A stretch of 64,000 bases of DNA from Planctomycetaceae bacterium (GTDB taxonomy: Bacteria > Planctomycetota > Phycisphaerae > SM23-33): contig JAJFVE010000155.1 in assembly GCA_021371965.1 (NCBI GenBank), positions 59,192-123,191 on the forward strand, read 5' to 3'. The position numbers were made by a program, and so were the translations under genes. The notes under the pieces were generated by a model, which was not told where the DNA came from, ran no database searches, and saw only the letters and a program-made list of their open reading frames with translations. Of the stretch, positions 42,618-50,565 are shown piece after piece. How positions within the stretch are numbered: the first letter of the stretch is position 1; every line of letters starts with the position of its first letter.

Positions 42618-43553
42618 ATGGCGCGAATCCTGATCACCGGCGCGGCGGGGTATGTCGGCTCGGTCCTGACGCCGGCGGTGCTGGAAGCCGGGCATTCCGT
42701 TACAGCCGTCGATAATTTCATGTACGGTCAGACATCGCTGCTGCAGTGCTGCAGTCATCCGAACTTCGAGATGGTCCGCGGAGACGCGCGCGACCGCGAC
42801 CTGATCCGTGATTGCCTCAAGACGGCAGACGTGATCTTTCCGCTGGCCTGCCTGACCGGCGCCCCGATCTGCCAGCGCGATCCGATCGGCGCGCAGACGG
42901 TGAATAGGGACGCCATCGCCGACATCATCGCGATGCGTTCTCCGCGCCAGCGCATCCTCTTCCCCACGACCAATAGCGGCTACGGCATCGGCGAGAAAGG
43001 CAAGTTCTGCACCGAGCAGACGCCGTTGCGGCCGGTCAGCCTCTACGGCCGCCTGAAGGTCGAGATCGAGCAGCGACTGCTCGCAGCGGGCAACGTCGTC
43101 ACGCTTCGGTTGGCGACGGTGTTCGGCGTCAGCCCCCGCATGCGGACGGACCTGCTGGTCAATGACTTCGTGCTCCGGGCGGTGCGCGACAAGGCCATCG
43201 TGCTCTTCGAGGCCGACTTCAAACGCAACTACCTGCACGTGCGCGACGCGGCGGCGGCGTTCCTGTTCTGCCTGGAAAACTTCGAGAAAATGAAGGACCA
43301 GCCTTACAACGTCGGGCTCTCCGAGGCCAATTTGTCCAAGGCCGAGCTCTGCCGCGAGATTCAGAAGCGGATCCCCGATTTCTATTTCACCGAGCATGCC
43401 CTGGGCGAGGATCCCGACAAGCGGGACTATATCGTCTCCAACGCCAGGATCGAAGCGGCCGGCTTCAAGGCTCGGCGCGGACTGCAGGAAGGCATCGCTG
43501 AACTGATCAAGGCCTTTCGCATGCTGCGGCAGAGTCAATACGGCAACGTGTAA
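42618..43553 (+). CDS. NAD-dependent sugar epimerase/dehydratase (extended SDR)
   Basis: 311 residues from ATG 42618 with GAAAGGA upstream. ILITGAAGYVGS (4-15) is the NAD motif; the catalytic pair is SLYGRLKVEIE (Y-x3-K), and TTNSGYG gives the Ser/Thr. Acts on a nucleotide-activated sugar, either C4 epimerisation or 4,6-dehydration; the sequence alone does not tell which. A 66-base gap before it contains a possible promoter, so it may open a second transcription unit for the 42618-47198 genes. Confidence 0.82.
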   Translation: MARILITGAAGYVGSVLTPAVLEAGHSVTAVDNFMYGQTSLLQCCSHPNFEMVRGDARDRDLIRDCLKTADVIFPLACLTGAPICQRDPIGAQTVNRDAIADIIAMRSPRQRILFPTTNSGYGIGEKGKFCTEQTPLRPVSLYGRLKVEIEQRLLAAGNVVTLRLATVFGVSPRMRTDLLVNDFVLRAVRDKAIVLFEADFKRNYLHVRDAAAAFLFCLENFEKMKDQPYNVGLSEANLSKAELCREIQKRIPDFYFTEHALGEDPDKRDYIVSNARIEAAGFKARRGLQEGIAELIKAFRMLRQSQYGNV

Positions 43554-43576
43554 CGGCCGCGGCGAAGACTGCTACC

Positions 43577-45067
43577 ATGGACCACTCACTGGACGTGCTG
43601 TTCATCAACCCCGGCGCTCGATCGAGCGGCTATCAGGGCACTGCCGCCACGCTGGCGGCCGTCGAGCCGCCGCTGTGGATCGGCCTGCTGGCAGAAAATG
43701 CCCGGCGCAAAGGTTGGCGAGTGGACGTCATCGACGCCGAGGCGCTGGAGCTTTCGCCCGCGCAAGCCGCACAGCGCGCGGCTGCAAGCAAGCCGCGTCT
43801 GGTGGCGGTGGTGGTCTTCGGCGCCAATCCGTCTGCCTCGACGCAGAAGATGCCCGTGGCCGGCGAGCTCTGCCGCCAGTTGCAGTCGGCCTGTTCGGAC
43901 ACGCGGACGATGCTGGCCGGGCTGCATGTCTCGGCCTTGCCTCAGCGCACGATGGAGGAAGAGGCCGTCGATTTCGTCTGCCAGGGCGAGGGGCCATTCA
44001 CCATCCATGGCGTTCTCCGGGCGTTGACAGGCGATGGCGATCTCGGCGCCGTGGCGGGCCTGTGGCATCGCCGCGACGGCCGGATCGTCTTCAACGGCCC
44101 GGCGCCGCTGATCGACGATCTCGATGTGGAGCTGCCCGCGGCCGCCTGGGACCTGCTGCCGATGGATCGCTATCGCGCGCACAACTGGCAGTGCTTCGAC
44201 CACATCGACCGCCGCAGCCCCTACGCGGTGATCTACACGTCACTGGGCTGCCCGTTCCGCTGCGAGTTCTGCTGCATCAACGCGCTGTTCGGCAAAAGCG
44301 GCATCCGCTATCGCGGCATGCCCGGCGTTCTGGCCGAGATCGACCTGCTCGTCGCGCGATACGGCGTGCGGATCATCAAGATCATCGACGAGCTGTTCGT
44401 GCTCAAGCCCCAGCGAATCGAGGAGTTCTGCGAGGGCCTGATCGCCCGCAACTACGATCTGAACATCTGGGCGTACGCCCGCGTCGATACGGTCACGCCG
44501 GAGTTGCTGCGGCGGCTGCGACGCGCGGGCGTGCGGTGGCTGGCGTACGGGTTCGAGTCGGCCTCGCCAGCCGTGCGCGACGGCGTGCGCAAGGGCTTCG
44601 ACGATGCGACCGTCGCCCGCGCCATCGAGTGGACGCGGCAGGCGGGTATTCACATTATCGCCAATTACATCGTCGGCCTGCCCGACGATGACCTGCAGAG
44701 CATGCGGGCGACGCTGGACGAGGCCAAGCGATACCACTTCGAGTTCCTGAATCTCTACTGTGCGATGGCTTACCCCGGCTCGCCGCTGTACGAGCGGGCC
44801 CTGGCGGAGGGCTGGCCGCTGCCGCGGACGTGGGAAGGCTATTCGCAGCTTGGCGTCGAGACGCTGCCCCTGCCGACGCGGCGCCTGTCGGCGGGTCAGG
44901 TACTGCAATTTCGTGACGAGGCGTTCAGGGAGTACTTCAGCAATCCGGCGTATCTTCGTATGATGAGCGAGAAGTTCGGCCCGGCCGTAGAAGCGCACCT
45001 TCGCCAGATGCTCCGGCACAAGCTGGTGCGCCGCTACGGCGCGACCCAGGAGAATAAAGCCCCGTGA
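43577..45067 (+). CDS. Cobalamin-binding-domain radical SAM protein
   Basis: 496 residues from ATG 43577. B12-binding N-terminal domain (DVLFINPGARSSGYQGTAA, WRVDVIDAEAL, TMLAGLHVSALP, DFVCQGEGPFTI), radical SAM motif TSLGCPFRCEFC (Cys225, Cys229, Cys232), then IKIIDELFVLKPQRIEEFC and YGFESASPAVRDGVRKG. It lies between the epimerase and the DegT dehydratase, with an overlap (GTGA) to the latter, so a sugar-modifying role such as C-methylation or epimerisation is plausible. Confidence 0.82.
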   Translation: MDHSLDVLFINPGARSSGYQGTAATLAAVEPPLWIGLLAENARRKGWRVDVIDAEALELSPAQAAQRAAASKPRLVAVVVFGANPSASTQKMPVAGELCRQLQSACSDTRTMLAGLHVSALPQRTMEEEAVDFVCQGEGPFTIHGVLRALTGDGDLGAVAGLWHRRDGRIVFNGPAPLIDDLDVELPAAAWDLLPMDRYRAHNWQCFDHIDRRSPYAVIYTSLGCPFRCEFCCINALFGKSGIRYRGMPGVLAEIDLLVARYGVRIIKIIDELFVLKPQRIEEFCEGLIARNYDLNIWAYARVDTVTPELLRRLRRAGVRWLAYGFESASPAVRDGVRKGFDDATVARAIEWTRQAGIHIIANYIVGLPDDDLQSMRATLDEAKRYHFEFLNLYCAMAYPGSPLYERALAEGWPLPRTWEGYSQLGVETLPLPTRRLSAGQVLQFRDEAFREYFSNPAYLRMMSEKFGPAVEAHLRQMLRHKLVRRYGATQENKAP

Positions 45068-46272
45068 AACGCCGCGTATCGTTCGGAGCCTTGAGCATCA
45101 CGCAGACCAGCCGCGACCTGATCGCCGAGGCGCTGGATCAAGGCCGCCTCTCCAGCGGCGTTCTCGTGCGGAGGCTCGAAGAGCGCTTTGCCGCCCTGAC
45201 GGGCACGTCCGAGGCCGTCGCCGTCTCGTCGGGCACTGACGCAGACGCGCTGGCTCTGGCGGTGCTGTACGACTTTGGCGCCCGGCGCGGCGACGAGGTG
45301 ATCGTGCCGGCGCTGTCGTTTGTGGCCACCGGCAACGCCGTGCTGCAGGCGGGGTTCACGCCTCGGTTCGTCGACATCCGCCGCGAGACCCTGAATATCG
45401 ACGCGGACAAGATCGTCGCGGCCATCACGCCGCGCACCGTGGCGATCATGCCAGTGCACCTGATGGGCAAACCCGCCGATATGGACGCCATCAACGCCAT
45501 CGCCCGCAGTCGCAAGCTGGCGGTCGTCGAAGACGCCGCCGAGGCGCATGGCGCCACCTACAAGGGCCGCAACGTCGGCACACTGGGCGACATGGCGGCG
45601 TACAGCCTCTATGTCGCGCACATCGTGACGTCCATCGAGGGCGGCATCGTCACGACCAATCGTGCCGACTATGCCGAGGTACTGCGGTCGCTACGTTCGC
45701 ACGGGCGGGCGTGCAAGTGTAAGCAGTGCGTCATCAACACCTCCGACGACGGCTGCCGCAAGCGATTCCAGTATGGTTCCGACGTGCGATTCGTCTTCGA
45801 GCGGATCGGCTTTTCATGCAAGATGAACGAGCTGGAAGCAGCCGTCGGCCTGGGCAACCTTGAACTCTACGACGAGATTCTCGCCCGGCGCCGCGCGAAC
45901 TTGCTGGTGATGATGGACGCCATGCGCCGCTTCGAGGGAGTGCTGAACACCTTTTGCCAGGAGCCGCACGAGCAGATCGGCCCCCACGCGCTGCCGATCG
46001 TGGTGGCCCCCGGTGCGCCCTTCACGCGAGACCAGCTCGTGGCGCATCTGGAAGAGGCCCAGATCGACACGCGCAATCTCTTTGCTTCCATGCCCACGCA
46101 GTGCGCCGGGTTCGCTTTTTTGGGCTCTAAGCTGGGCGAGTTTCCCGAGGCCGAATACGTCGGCGACTGCGGCCTGCATATCGGCGTGCACCAGGAGCTG
46201 ACGCCCGAACATATCGACTATGTCATGGACACGCTGGAGGCGTTCGTGCGAAAGCATGGCGGCAGGACTTGA
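45064..46272 (+). CDS. RfbH/E1-type PMP-dependent sugar dehydratase (DegT family)
   Basis: 402 residues from GTG 45064. DegT/DnrJ/EryC1/StrS fold: SSGTDADALALAV, VEDAAEAHGA (Asp157), and SLYVAHIVTSIEGG, in which His186 stands at the usual Schiff-base lysine. Four cysteines follow: Cys217, Cys219, Cys222 and Cys231, in the stretch GRACKCKQC ... CRKRF, closely like the Fe-S cysteine region of CDP-4-keto-6-deoxyglucose 3-dehydrase (RfbH/E1, GRDCWC..GC...C-KRF). His plus Fe-S marks a PMP-dependent deoxygenase rather than an aminotransferase. No reductase partner (E3-like) is obvious nearby. Confidence 0.8.
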   Translation: MKRRVSFGALSITQTSRDLIAEALDQGRLSSGVLVRRLEERFAALTGTSEAVAVSSGTDADALALAVLYDFGARRGDEVIVPALSFVATGNAVLQAGFTPRFVDIRRETLNIDADKIVAAITPRTVAIMPVHLMGKPADMDAINAIARSRKLAVVEDAAEAHGATYKGRNVGTLGDMAAYSLYVAHIVTSIEGGIVTTNRADYAEVLRSLRSHGRACKCKQCVINTSDDGCRKRFQYGSDVRFVFERIGFSCKMNELEAAVGLGNLELYDEILARRRANLLVMMDAMRRFEGVLNTFCQEPHEQIGPHALPIVVAPGAPFTRDQLVAHLEEAQIDTRNLFASMPTQCAGFAFLGSKLGEFPEAEYVGDCGLHIGVHQELTPEHIDYVMDTLEAFVRKHGGRT

Positions 46273-47198
46273 TGGACAGCGACAGCCGCATCCTGGTGGC
46301 GGGGCACACGGGGCTGATAGGCTCTGCCGTGTGCCGCGCGCTGCGGCGGCAGGGGCATGACGCGTTGATCCTGCCCACGCGCCAGCAGTGCGACCTGACG
46401 GACCGAGCGGCGGTGGAAGATCTCTTTCGGTGCGAGCGGCCGCAGTATGTCTTCCTTCTGGCGGCGATGTCGGGCGGCATCAAGCGGAATGCGACCTTTC
46501 CCGCCGAGATGATCCGGACGAACCTGGCGATTGCGACTAACGTGATCGACGCGGCGCATCGCGGTGGCGTCGAGAAACTGCTGTTCCCCGGTTCGGCGTG
46601 CGCGTATCCGCGGCTGTGCCCGATGCCGATCCAACCCGGCGCGCTTCTGAGCGGACCGCTGGAGCCGACCAACGAGCCTTTCGCCGTGGCCAAGATTGCC
46701 GGCATGCGAATGTGCCAGGCGTACCATCGCCAGTACGGGGCGAGATTCATCGTGGTCGTGCCGGCCACGGTCTACGGGCCCGGCGATCATTTCGATGAGA
46801 ACGGCCACGTGGTCGCCGCCCTGATCGCGCGGTTTCACGGCGCGAAGCTGCGCGGCGAGAGCGAGGCCGTCGTCTGGGGCAGCGGCCGACCGCGGCGGGA
46901 GTTCATCTACGTCGACGATGTGGCCGAGGCGATGATCTTCCTGATGAATCGCTATGATGGCGAGGAGATCGTCCACATCGGCTCGGGCCGGGACATTGCC
47001 ATCGCCGATCTGGCCGCACAGATCGCCCACGCGGTAGGCTACTCCGGCAGGATCATCTTTGACTCCTCGGCCCCCGACGGCATGCCGCGGCGATTGCTGG
47101 ATTCGGGTCCGCTAACGGTGATGGGCGTGCGGCCCAAGGTGTCGCTGGAGGAAGGCCTGGCGGCGACCTGCGCGTGGTACGAAAGAAGCAAGTCGTAG
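46272..47198 (+). CDS. GDP-L-fucose synthase-like epimerase/reductase with Tyr-to-Phe change
   Basis: 308 residues from ATG 46272, overlapping the DegT stop. RILVAGHTGLIGSAVCR (NAD motif), GSACAYP (Ser108, Cys110; the Ser107/Cys109 of E. coli GDP-fucose synthase) and NEPFAVAKIAG, where Phe137 takes the place of the catalytic Tyr136 and Lys141 is kept. HFDENGHVVAALIARF and REFIYVDDVAEAM complete the Fcl family pattern. The Phe would remove the proton donor for ketone reduction, so an epimerase-only or altered reaction is likely. Substrate is probably a GDP- or NDP-6-deoxy-4-keto sugar. Confidence 0.8.
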   Translation: MDSDSRILVAGHTGLIGSAVCRALRRQGHDALILPTRQQCDLTDRAAVEDLFRCERPQYVFLLAAMSGGIKRNATFPAEMIRTNLAIATNVIDAAHRGGVEKLLFPGSACAYPRLCPMPIQPGALLSGPLEPTNEPFAVAKIAGMRMCQAYHRQYGARFIVVVPATVYGPGDHFDENGHVVAALIARFHGAKLRGESEAVVWGSGRPRREFIYVDDVAEAMIFLMNRYDGEEIVHIGSGRDIAIADLAAQIAHAVGYSGRIIFDSSAPDGMPRRLLDSGPLTVMGVRPKVSLEEGLAATCAWYERSKS

Positions 47199-47233
47199 AT
47201 CTGTTTCCCTTTGGCGGTCCGGCGGTGGCGGCG

Positions 47234-48328
47234 CTACTGGGCAGGTCCGCTGTCGGTGGTGTACGTGCCGTGCTCGGGCATGATGGTGCGAACGGGCGAG
47301 TCCCAACTGAGCACGCCTTCCATCACGAAGTTGAACGGCACGGGGCGCAGGCCCATCTCCTCGGCGGCCGTGATGACCTCGTGGCGTCGCTCGGTGCGGC
47401 AGCAGGCCAGGAGGTGCCCGCCGCCCCCGGCGCCGGTGATCTTGCCGCCGATCATTCCGGCCTGCTGCAGCGTCAAGTACATGCCGTCGATTTGCGGCGT
47501 GGTGATCATGTCGCTGAAGCGTTTCTTCTGCTGCCATAACTCGTGCATCAGCTCGCCGATGCCCTGGATGTCATAGCGCATGACGGCCTGGAGCATCTCG
47601 GGCACGAGACGCTTGGTGGCGTGTGCGGCCTCGAGTTGCGGTCCTGCCATCGCCATCCCGGCGGCATGGTCGACGATGATCTCGCCCGAGCGGTTACGCT
47701 CGCCGACGCGGAAGAGGACCAGAGCCTGGTTGAGCATGCGTCGCCCGGCTGTGGGCAGGTCCACCGGCTCGACCTGCACGTCGCTGCCGCCGGCGAACCG
47801 CAGCAAATTGATCCCGCCAAACGCCGCGGCGTACTGGTCCTGCCGGCCCGAGGCGTTGCCCAGGTCGCCGGTCTCGATTTCATAGGCCGCTTCGGCCAGA
47901 TCGGCCGGGGACAACTTGCCGCCGGCGCGGATGTGGTTAAAGGCGCTGAGGATGGCAACGCACATCGCGGCCGAGCCGCCCAGACCGGTGCGCAGCGGCA
48001 GGCTCGAGTACATATACAGGTCGAAGCCCTGTTCGCGACGATACATTCGCGAGACGATGGCCTTGACGAAATCCAGTTGCCCGTCGTAGGGCATGCGGTC
48101 GACGCCGGAATAGACGATAGGCAGCGGCCGCGTGTTGGCGCGGATGACCACCTTGCGGTCCGGTCGCAGGCGGAGCTGGGCGGTCATGAAGATGGAGATG
48201 GTGGCGCTGAGGACGCTGCCGCCGTAGGTTTCCGGATAGGGCGAAATGTCCGTGCCGCCGCCGGCGAAGCTGATGCGCGTCGGGGCGTGGCTGGAGACCT
48301 CGTATTCCTGTCCGTTCACTTCGCTCAT
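47234..48328 (-). CDS. GHMP-family sugar kinase (heptose-7-phosphate kinase-like, HddA)
   Basis: 364 residues from the minus-strand ATG at 48328; upstream in-frame codons run into the neighbouring gene and are not needed. APTRISFAGGGTDISPY, PLRTGLGGSAAM (111-122) and ITGAGGGGHLL are the three GHMP motifs, and GGGTD plus EIETGDLGNASGRQDQYAAAFGG match the HddA/D-glycero-D-manno-heptose 7-phosphate kinase subfamily. Partner of the nucleotidyltransferase gene four bases upstream on the same strand. Convergent with 46272. Confidence 0.83.
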   Translation of the reverse strand: MSEVNGQEYEVSSHAPTRISFAGGGTDISPYPETYGGSVLSATISIFMTAQLRLRPDRKVVIRANTRPLPIVYSGVDRMPYDGQLDFVKAIVSRMYRREQGFDLYMYSSLPLRTGLGGSAAMCVAILSAFNHIRAGGKLSPADLAEAAYEIETGDLGNASGRQDQYAAAFGGINLLRFAGGSDVQVEPVDLPTAGRRMLNQALVLFRVGERNRSGEIIVDHAAGMAMAGPQLEAAHATKRLVPEMLQAVMRYDIQGIGELMHELWQQKKRFSDMITTPQIDGMYLTLQQAGMIGGKITGAGGGGHLLACCRTERRHEVITAAEEMGLRPVPFNFVMEGVLSWDSPVRTIMPEHGTYTTDSGPAQ

Positions 48329-48332
48329 TCGG

Positions 48333-49067
48333 TTATTCCATGCGCCGGCGGAACTCCGCCAGCGACTGCGGCGTGCCAATGTCGGCAAACGGCGCGTCGC
48401 AGAGGTACGCGCCGATTTGCCCGGCCAGCGGCTCGAAGACGTCTCGTTCCAGCGAAAAGGCCGCGCCCGCGGTGCGGCCGTCCAGCGCCCGCTCTTCCAG
48501 GGCGTAAACGCCGGCGTTGATCCAGCCCGGCCGGGCCGAACCGCCTTTCTCCACGAACTTCACCACGCGCTGGCCGTCGGTCTCTACCTGGCCGAAACGC
48601 GAGGTATCCTCCTGGTGGACCAGCGCCATCGTCGCGGGATGGCCGCCCTTTCGGTGAGCCTGCCACAAGGCCCTCCAGTCGCCGGGAACGAAGGTGTCGC
48701 CGTTGACGACCAGAGCGGCCGGCGCCCACAGTCGATGCGCCAGCAGCACCGCTCCGCCGGTGCCCAGCGGTTCCGGCTCGACAGAGTAGCGGACGTCCCA
48801 GCCGAAGGCAACGCCGTCGCCGAAATACGCCTCGATCTGCTGGCGAAGGTAGCTTACGGCCAGCACGAATCGGCCGAAGCCCAGCGAGGCGAAGTGCCCC
48901 ATGATTCTCTCGAGCAGCGGTTTGCCGGCGATGTCGACCATGCTCTTGGGGATCGTGTCGGTCAGCGGGCGCAGGCGGCGGCTGAGGCCTCCGGCCAGAA
49001 TGCACACCACCGGATTGTCGGCGACGGCGTCTATGGGGCGTTCTCCGGCAGCTTCGCGTGGATCCAC
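48333..49067 (-). CDS. Sugar-1-phosphate nucleotidyltransferase (HddC-like)
   Basis: About 244 residues with GTG 49067 as start; GTG 49010 is a later alternative. CILAGGLSRRLRPLTDTIPK is the nucleotide-binding signature, VNGDTFV the metal-binding Asp, and GWINAGVYALEE and FADIGTPQSLAEF the sugar-side motifs. The family makes NDP-sugars; beside a HddA-like kinase it would activate a heptose 1-phosphate. A GmhA isomerase and GmhB phosphatase, needed for the complete route, are not in the window. The start overlaps the methyltransferase gene end by 37 bases. Confidence 0.82.
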   Translation of the reverse strand: MDPREAAGERPIDAVADNPVVCILAGGLSRRLRPLTDTIPKSMVDIAGKPLLERIMGHFASLGFGRFVLAVSYLRQQIEAYFGDGVAFGWDVRYSVEPEPLGTGGAVLLAHRLWAPAALVVNGDTFVPGDWRALWQAHRKGGHPATMALVHQEDTSRFGQVETDGQRVVKFVEKGGSARPGWINAGVYALEERALDGRTAGAAFSLERDVFEPLAGQIGAYLCDAPFADIGTPQSLAEFRRRME

Positions 49068-49789
49068 AATGACCCGCTCATCCGCCGCACCAGCGGCAGG
49101 CGCTCGGCGAGAAAGGCGGCGGCCTTGAACAGGCCGATGGCCAGTCGCGGCGTTCTGGGATGCAAAAAGTCGCGGTGCCTTAGCGAGTGGACGGTCAGGC
49201 CTGCGTCCTGAAAAGCCCGGGCCAATTCGTCCGGCCGAAATGCCATCTCTGTCGGGCTGACGCCCAGGCGACGACGCTTGTCCATGTCGTCGGTGAAGAT
49301 GACATAGCGGTTGATCGGGTTGAGCAGATTGGGCTCGGAAAACGCCACGTCCGCGCCGCGTTTGAGCTTCTTCAGCAGTGCCGGCAGTGCCACGGGCAGG
49401 TCCAGGTGGTGCAGGACGCTGATGCCCAGCAGCGCGTCGAAATGTCCGTCCGGCAGTTCGGAGGGGTGTTCGAGATTGCAGCGGCAGAAGCGCACGTTGG
49501 GCGCCTGGCAACTGCGGCGGGCCTCGTCCAGCAGGGCGTCGGAAATATCCACCGCCGTGATCTCGGCGCCCGTGGCCGCCAGACGCCGCGTGAAGATACC
49601 CGTGCCGCAGCCGCACTCGAGCACGCGCCGGCCCGGCCCCAGTCGGCAGACGCGCGACAGCCACGCGACGCGGGCGGCCACGCGATGCAAACCGGCGGGG
49701 GTCTCCCAACCCCAGATATCGCCGGCGCCGCCGGCGACCAGCAACTGACCGTGGGCGATCTCGTGTTCGGGGTGCCCGCCGCGTTTCAT
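49031..49789 (-). CDS. SAM-dependent methyltransferase
   Basis: 252 residues from the minus-strand ATG at 49789. VLECGCGTGIFTRRL is SAM motif I, ITAVDISDALLDEAR motif II and FDALLGISVLHHLDLPVALP motif III/IV. Class I methyltransferase acting on a glycan or lipid group, by context. The start overlaps the stop of the upstream 49786 gene (ATGA). Confidence 0.8.
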   Translation of the reverse strand: MKRGGHPEHEIAHGQLLVAGGAGDIWGWETPAGLHRVAARVAWLSRVCRLGPGRRVLECGCGTGIFTRRLAATGAEITAVDISDALLDEARRSCQAPNVRFCRCNLEHPSELPDGHFDALLGISVLHHLDLPVALPALLKKLKRGADVAFSEPNLLNPINRYVIFTDDMDKRRRLGVSPTEMAFRPDELARAFQDAGLTVHSLRHRDFLHPRTPRLAIGLFKAAAFLAERLPLVRRMSGSLWIHAKLPENAP

Positions 49790-50550
49790 GGGCTCTTCTC
49801 CAAGACTACCAGCATTCGCATCGCCAGGCCCTTCAGGCCCAGCCGCTGGATGAGGAAATCCTCGGCCGCGGCCGCCGGGGCGACGGCCCATGCCGGCAGC
49901 AGGCAGAACCGGCGGAACCCGCCGATCATCGGGTAGCTCAGCGATGAGAACCATCGCCGCTCCACCACGCGCAGCGCCGGGAAGCGCGCCGCGAACTCGT
50001 CGAGCCGCCGATCGAACAGGATGGTCGCGGCGATCGTGTTGGCGAAATCGGCGGGCGCCCTGGGCGGCGGCACGGTGCACAGCGGATCGGCACCGGCGTC
50101 GACGGGTTCGTGATGGCAGTAGCGATAGATCAGCCGCGAGAACCATCCGACGGCCGGTTCGATGATGACGACGCGCCCTCCGGGAGCGAGCACGCGGCAG
50201 GCCTGCTCGAAGAAAGCGGTCGGTACGCCCAGGTGGTGCAGCACGTCGAAGAGCACCAGATTGCCCACCGACGCCGCGTCGAAGGGCAGGTTGCAGGCGT
50301 CGGCCGTGCGGTCGCACCAGGGCGTGGCGAAGCTGTCGGTGGCCAGCGCCTGCGGATAGTACTCTTTGAAATTGCCGCACCCGCAGCCCAGTTCGACCGT
50401 CGGGCCGGCAGGGCAGAGTCGCTGTACGATCATGGCGTACCAGCGGCGATACATCTTTCGCACGGCCGGCTTCTTCTCCCACATGCGGCGGTGCCTGAGC
50501 AGTTCCTCCATGTAGGGATGCGTCAGGTCGATTGTGGGTGAGCGGCTCAT
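49786..50550 (-). CDS. SAM-dependent methyltransferase, truncated motif variant
   Basis: 254 residues. VELGCGCGNFKEYYP is motif I, NLVLFDVLHHLGVPTAFF motif III-IV, and GGRVVIIEPAVGWFSRLIY the following strand. A class I methyltransferase different from its neighbour at 49031. The aromatic C-terminal half suggests a hydrophobic or lipid-linked substrate. The gap to the fusion gene upstream is 15 bases. Confidence 0.77.
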   Translation of the reverse strand: MSRSPTIDLTHPYMEELLRHRRMWEKKPAVRKMYRRWYAMIVQRLCPAGPTVELGCGCGNFKEYYPQALATDSFATPWCDRTADACNLPFDAASVGNLVLFDVLHHLGVPTAFFEQACRVLAPGGRVVIIEPAVGWFSRLIYRYCHHEPVDAGADPLCTVPPPRAPADFANTIAATILFDRRLDEFAARFPALRVVERRWFSSLSYPMIGGFRRFCLLPAWAVAPAAAAEDFLIQRLGLKGLAMRMLVVLEKSP

Positions 50551-50565
50551 GCCGGCAATCCTATG

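Noticed and set aside
47543..48520. 325-codon plus-strand frame across the GHMP kinase gene
   Set aside because: Antisense shadow; the minus-strand kinase motifs are complete.
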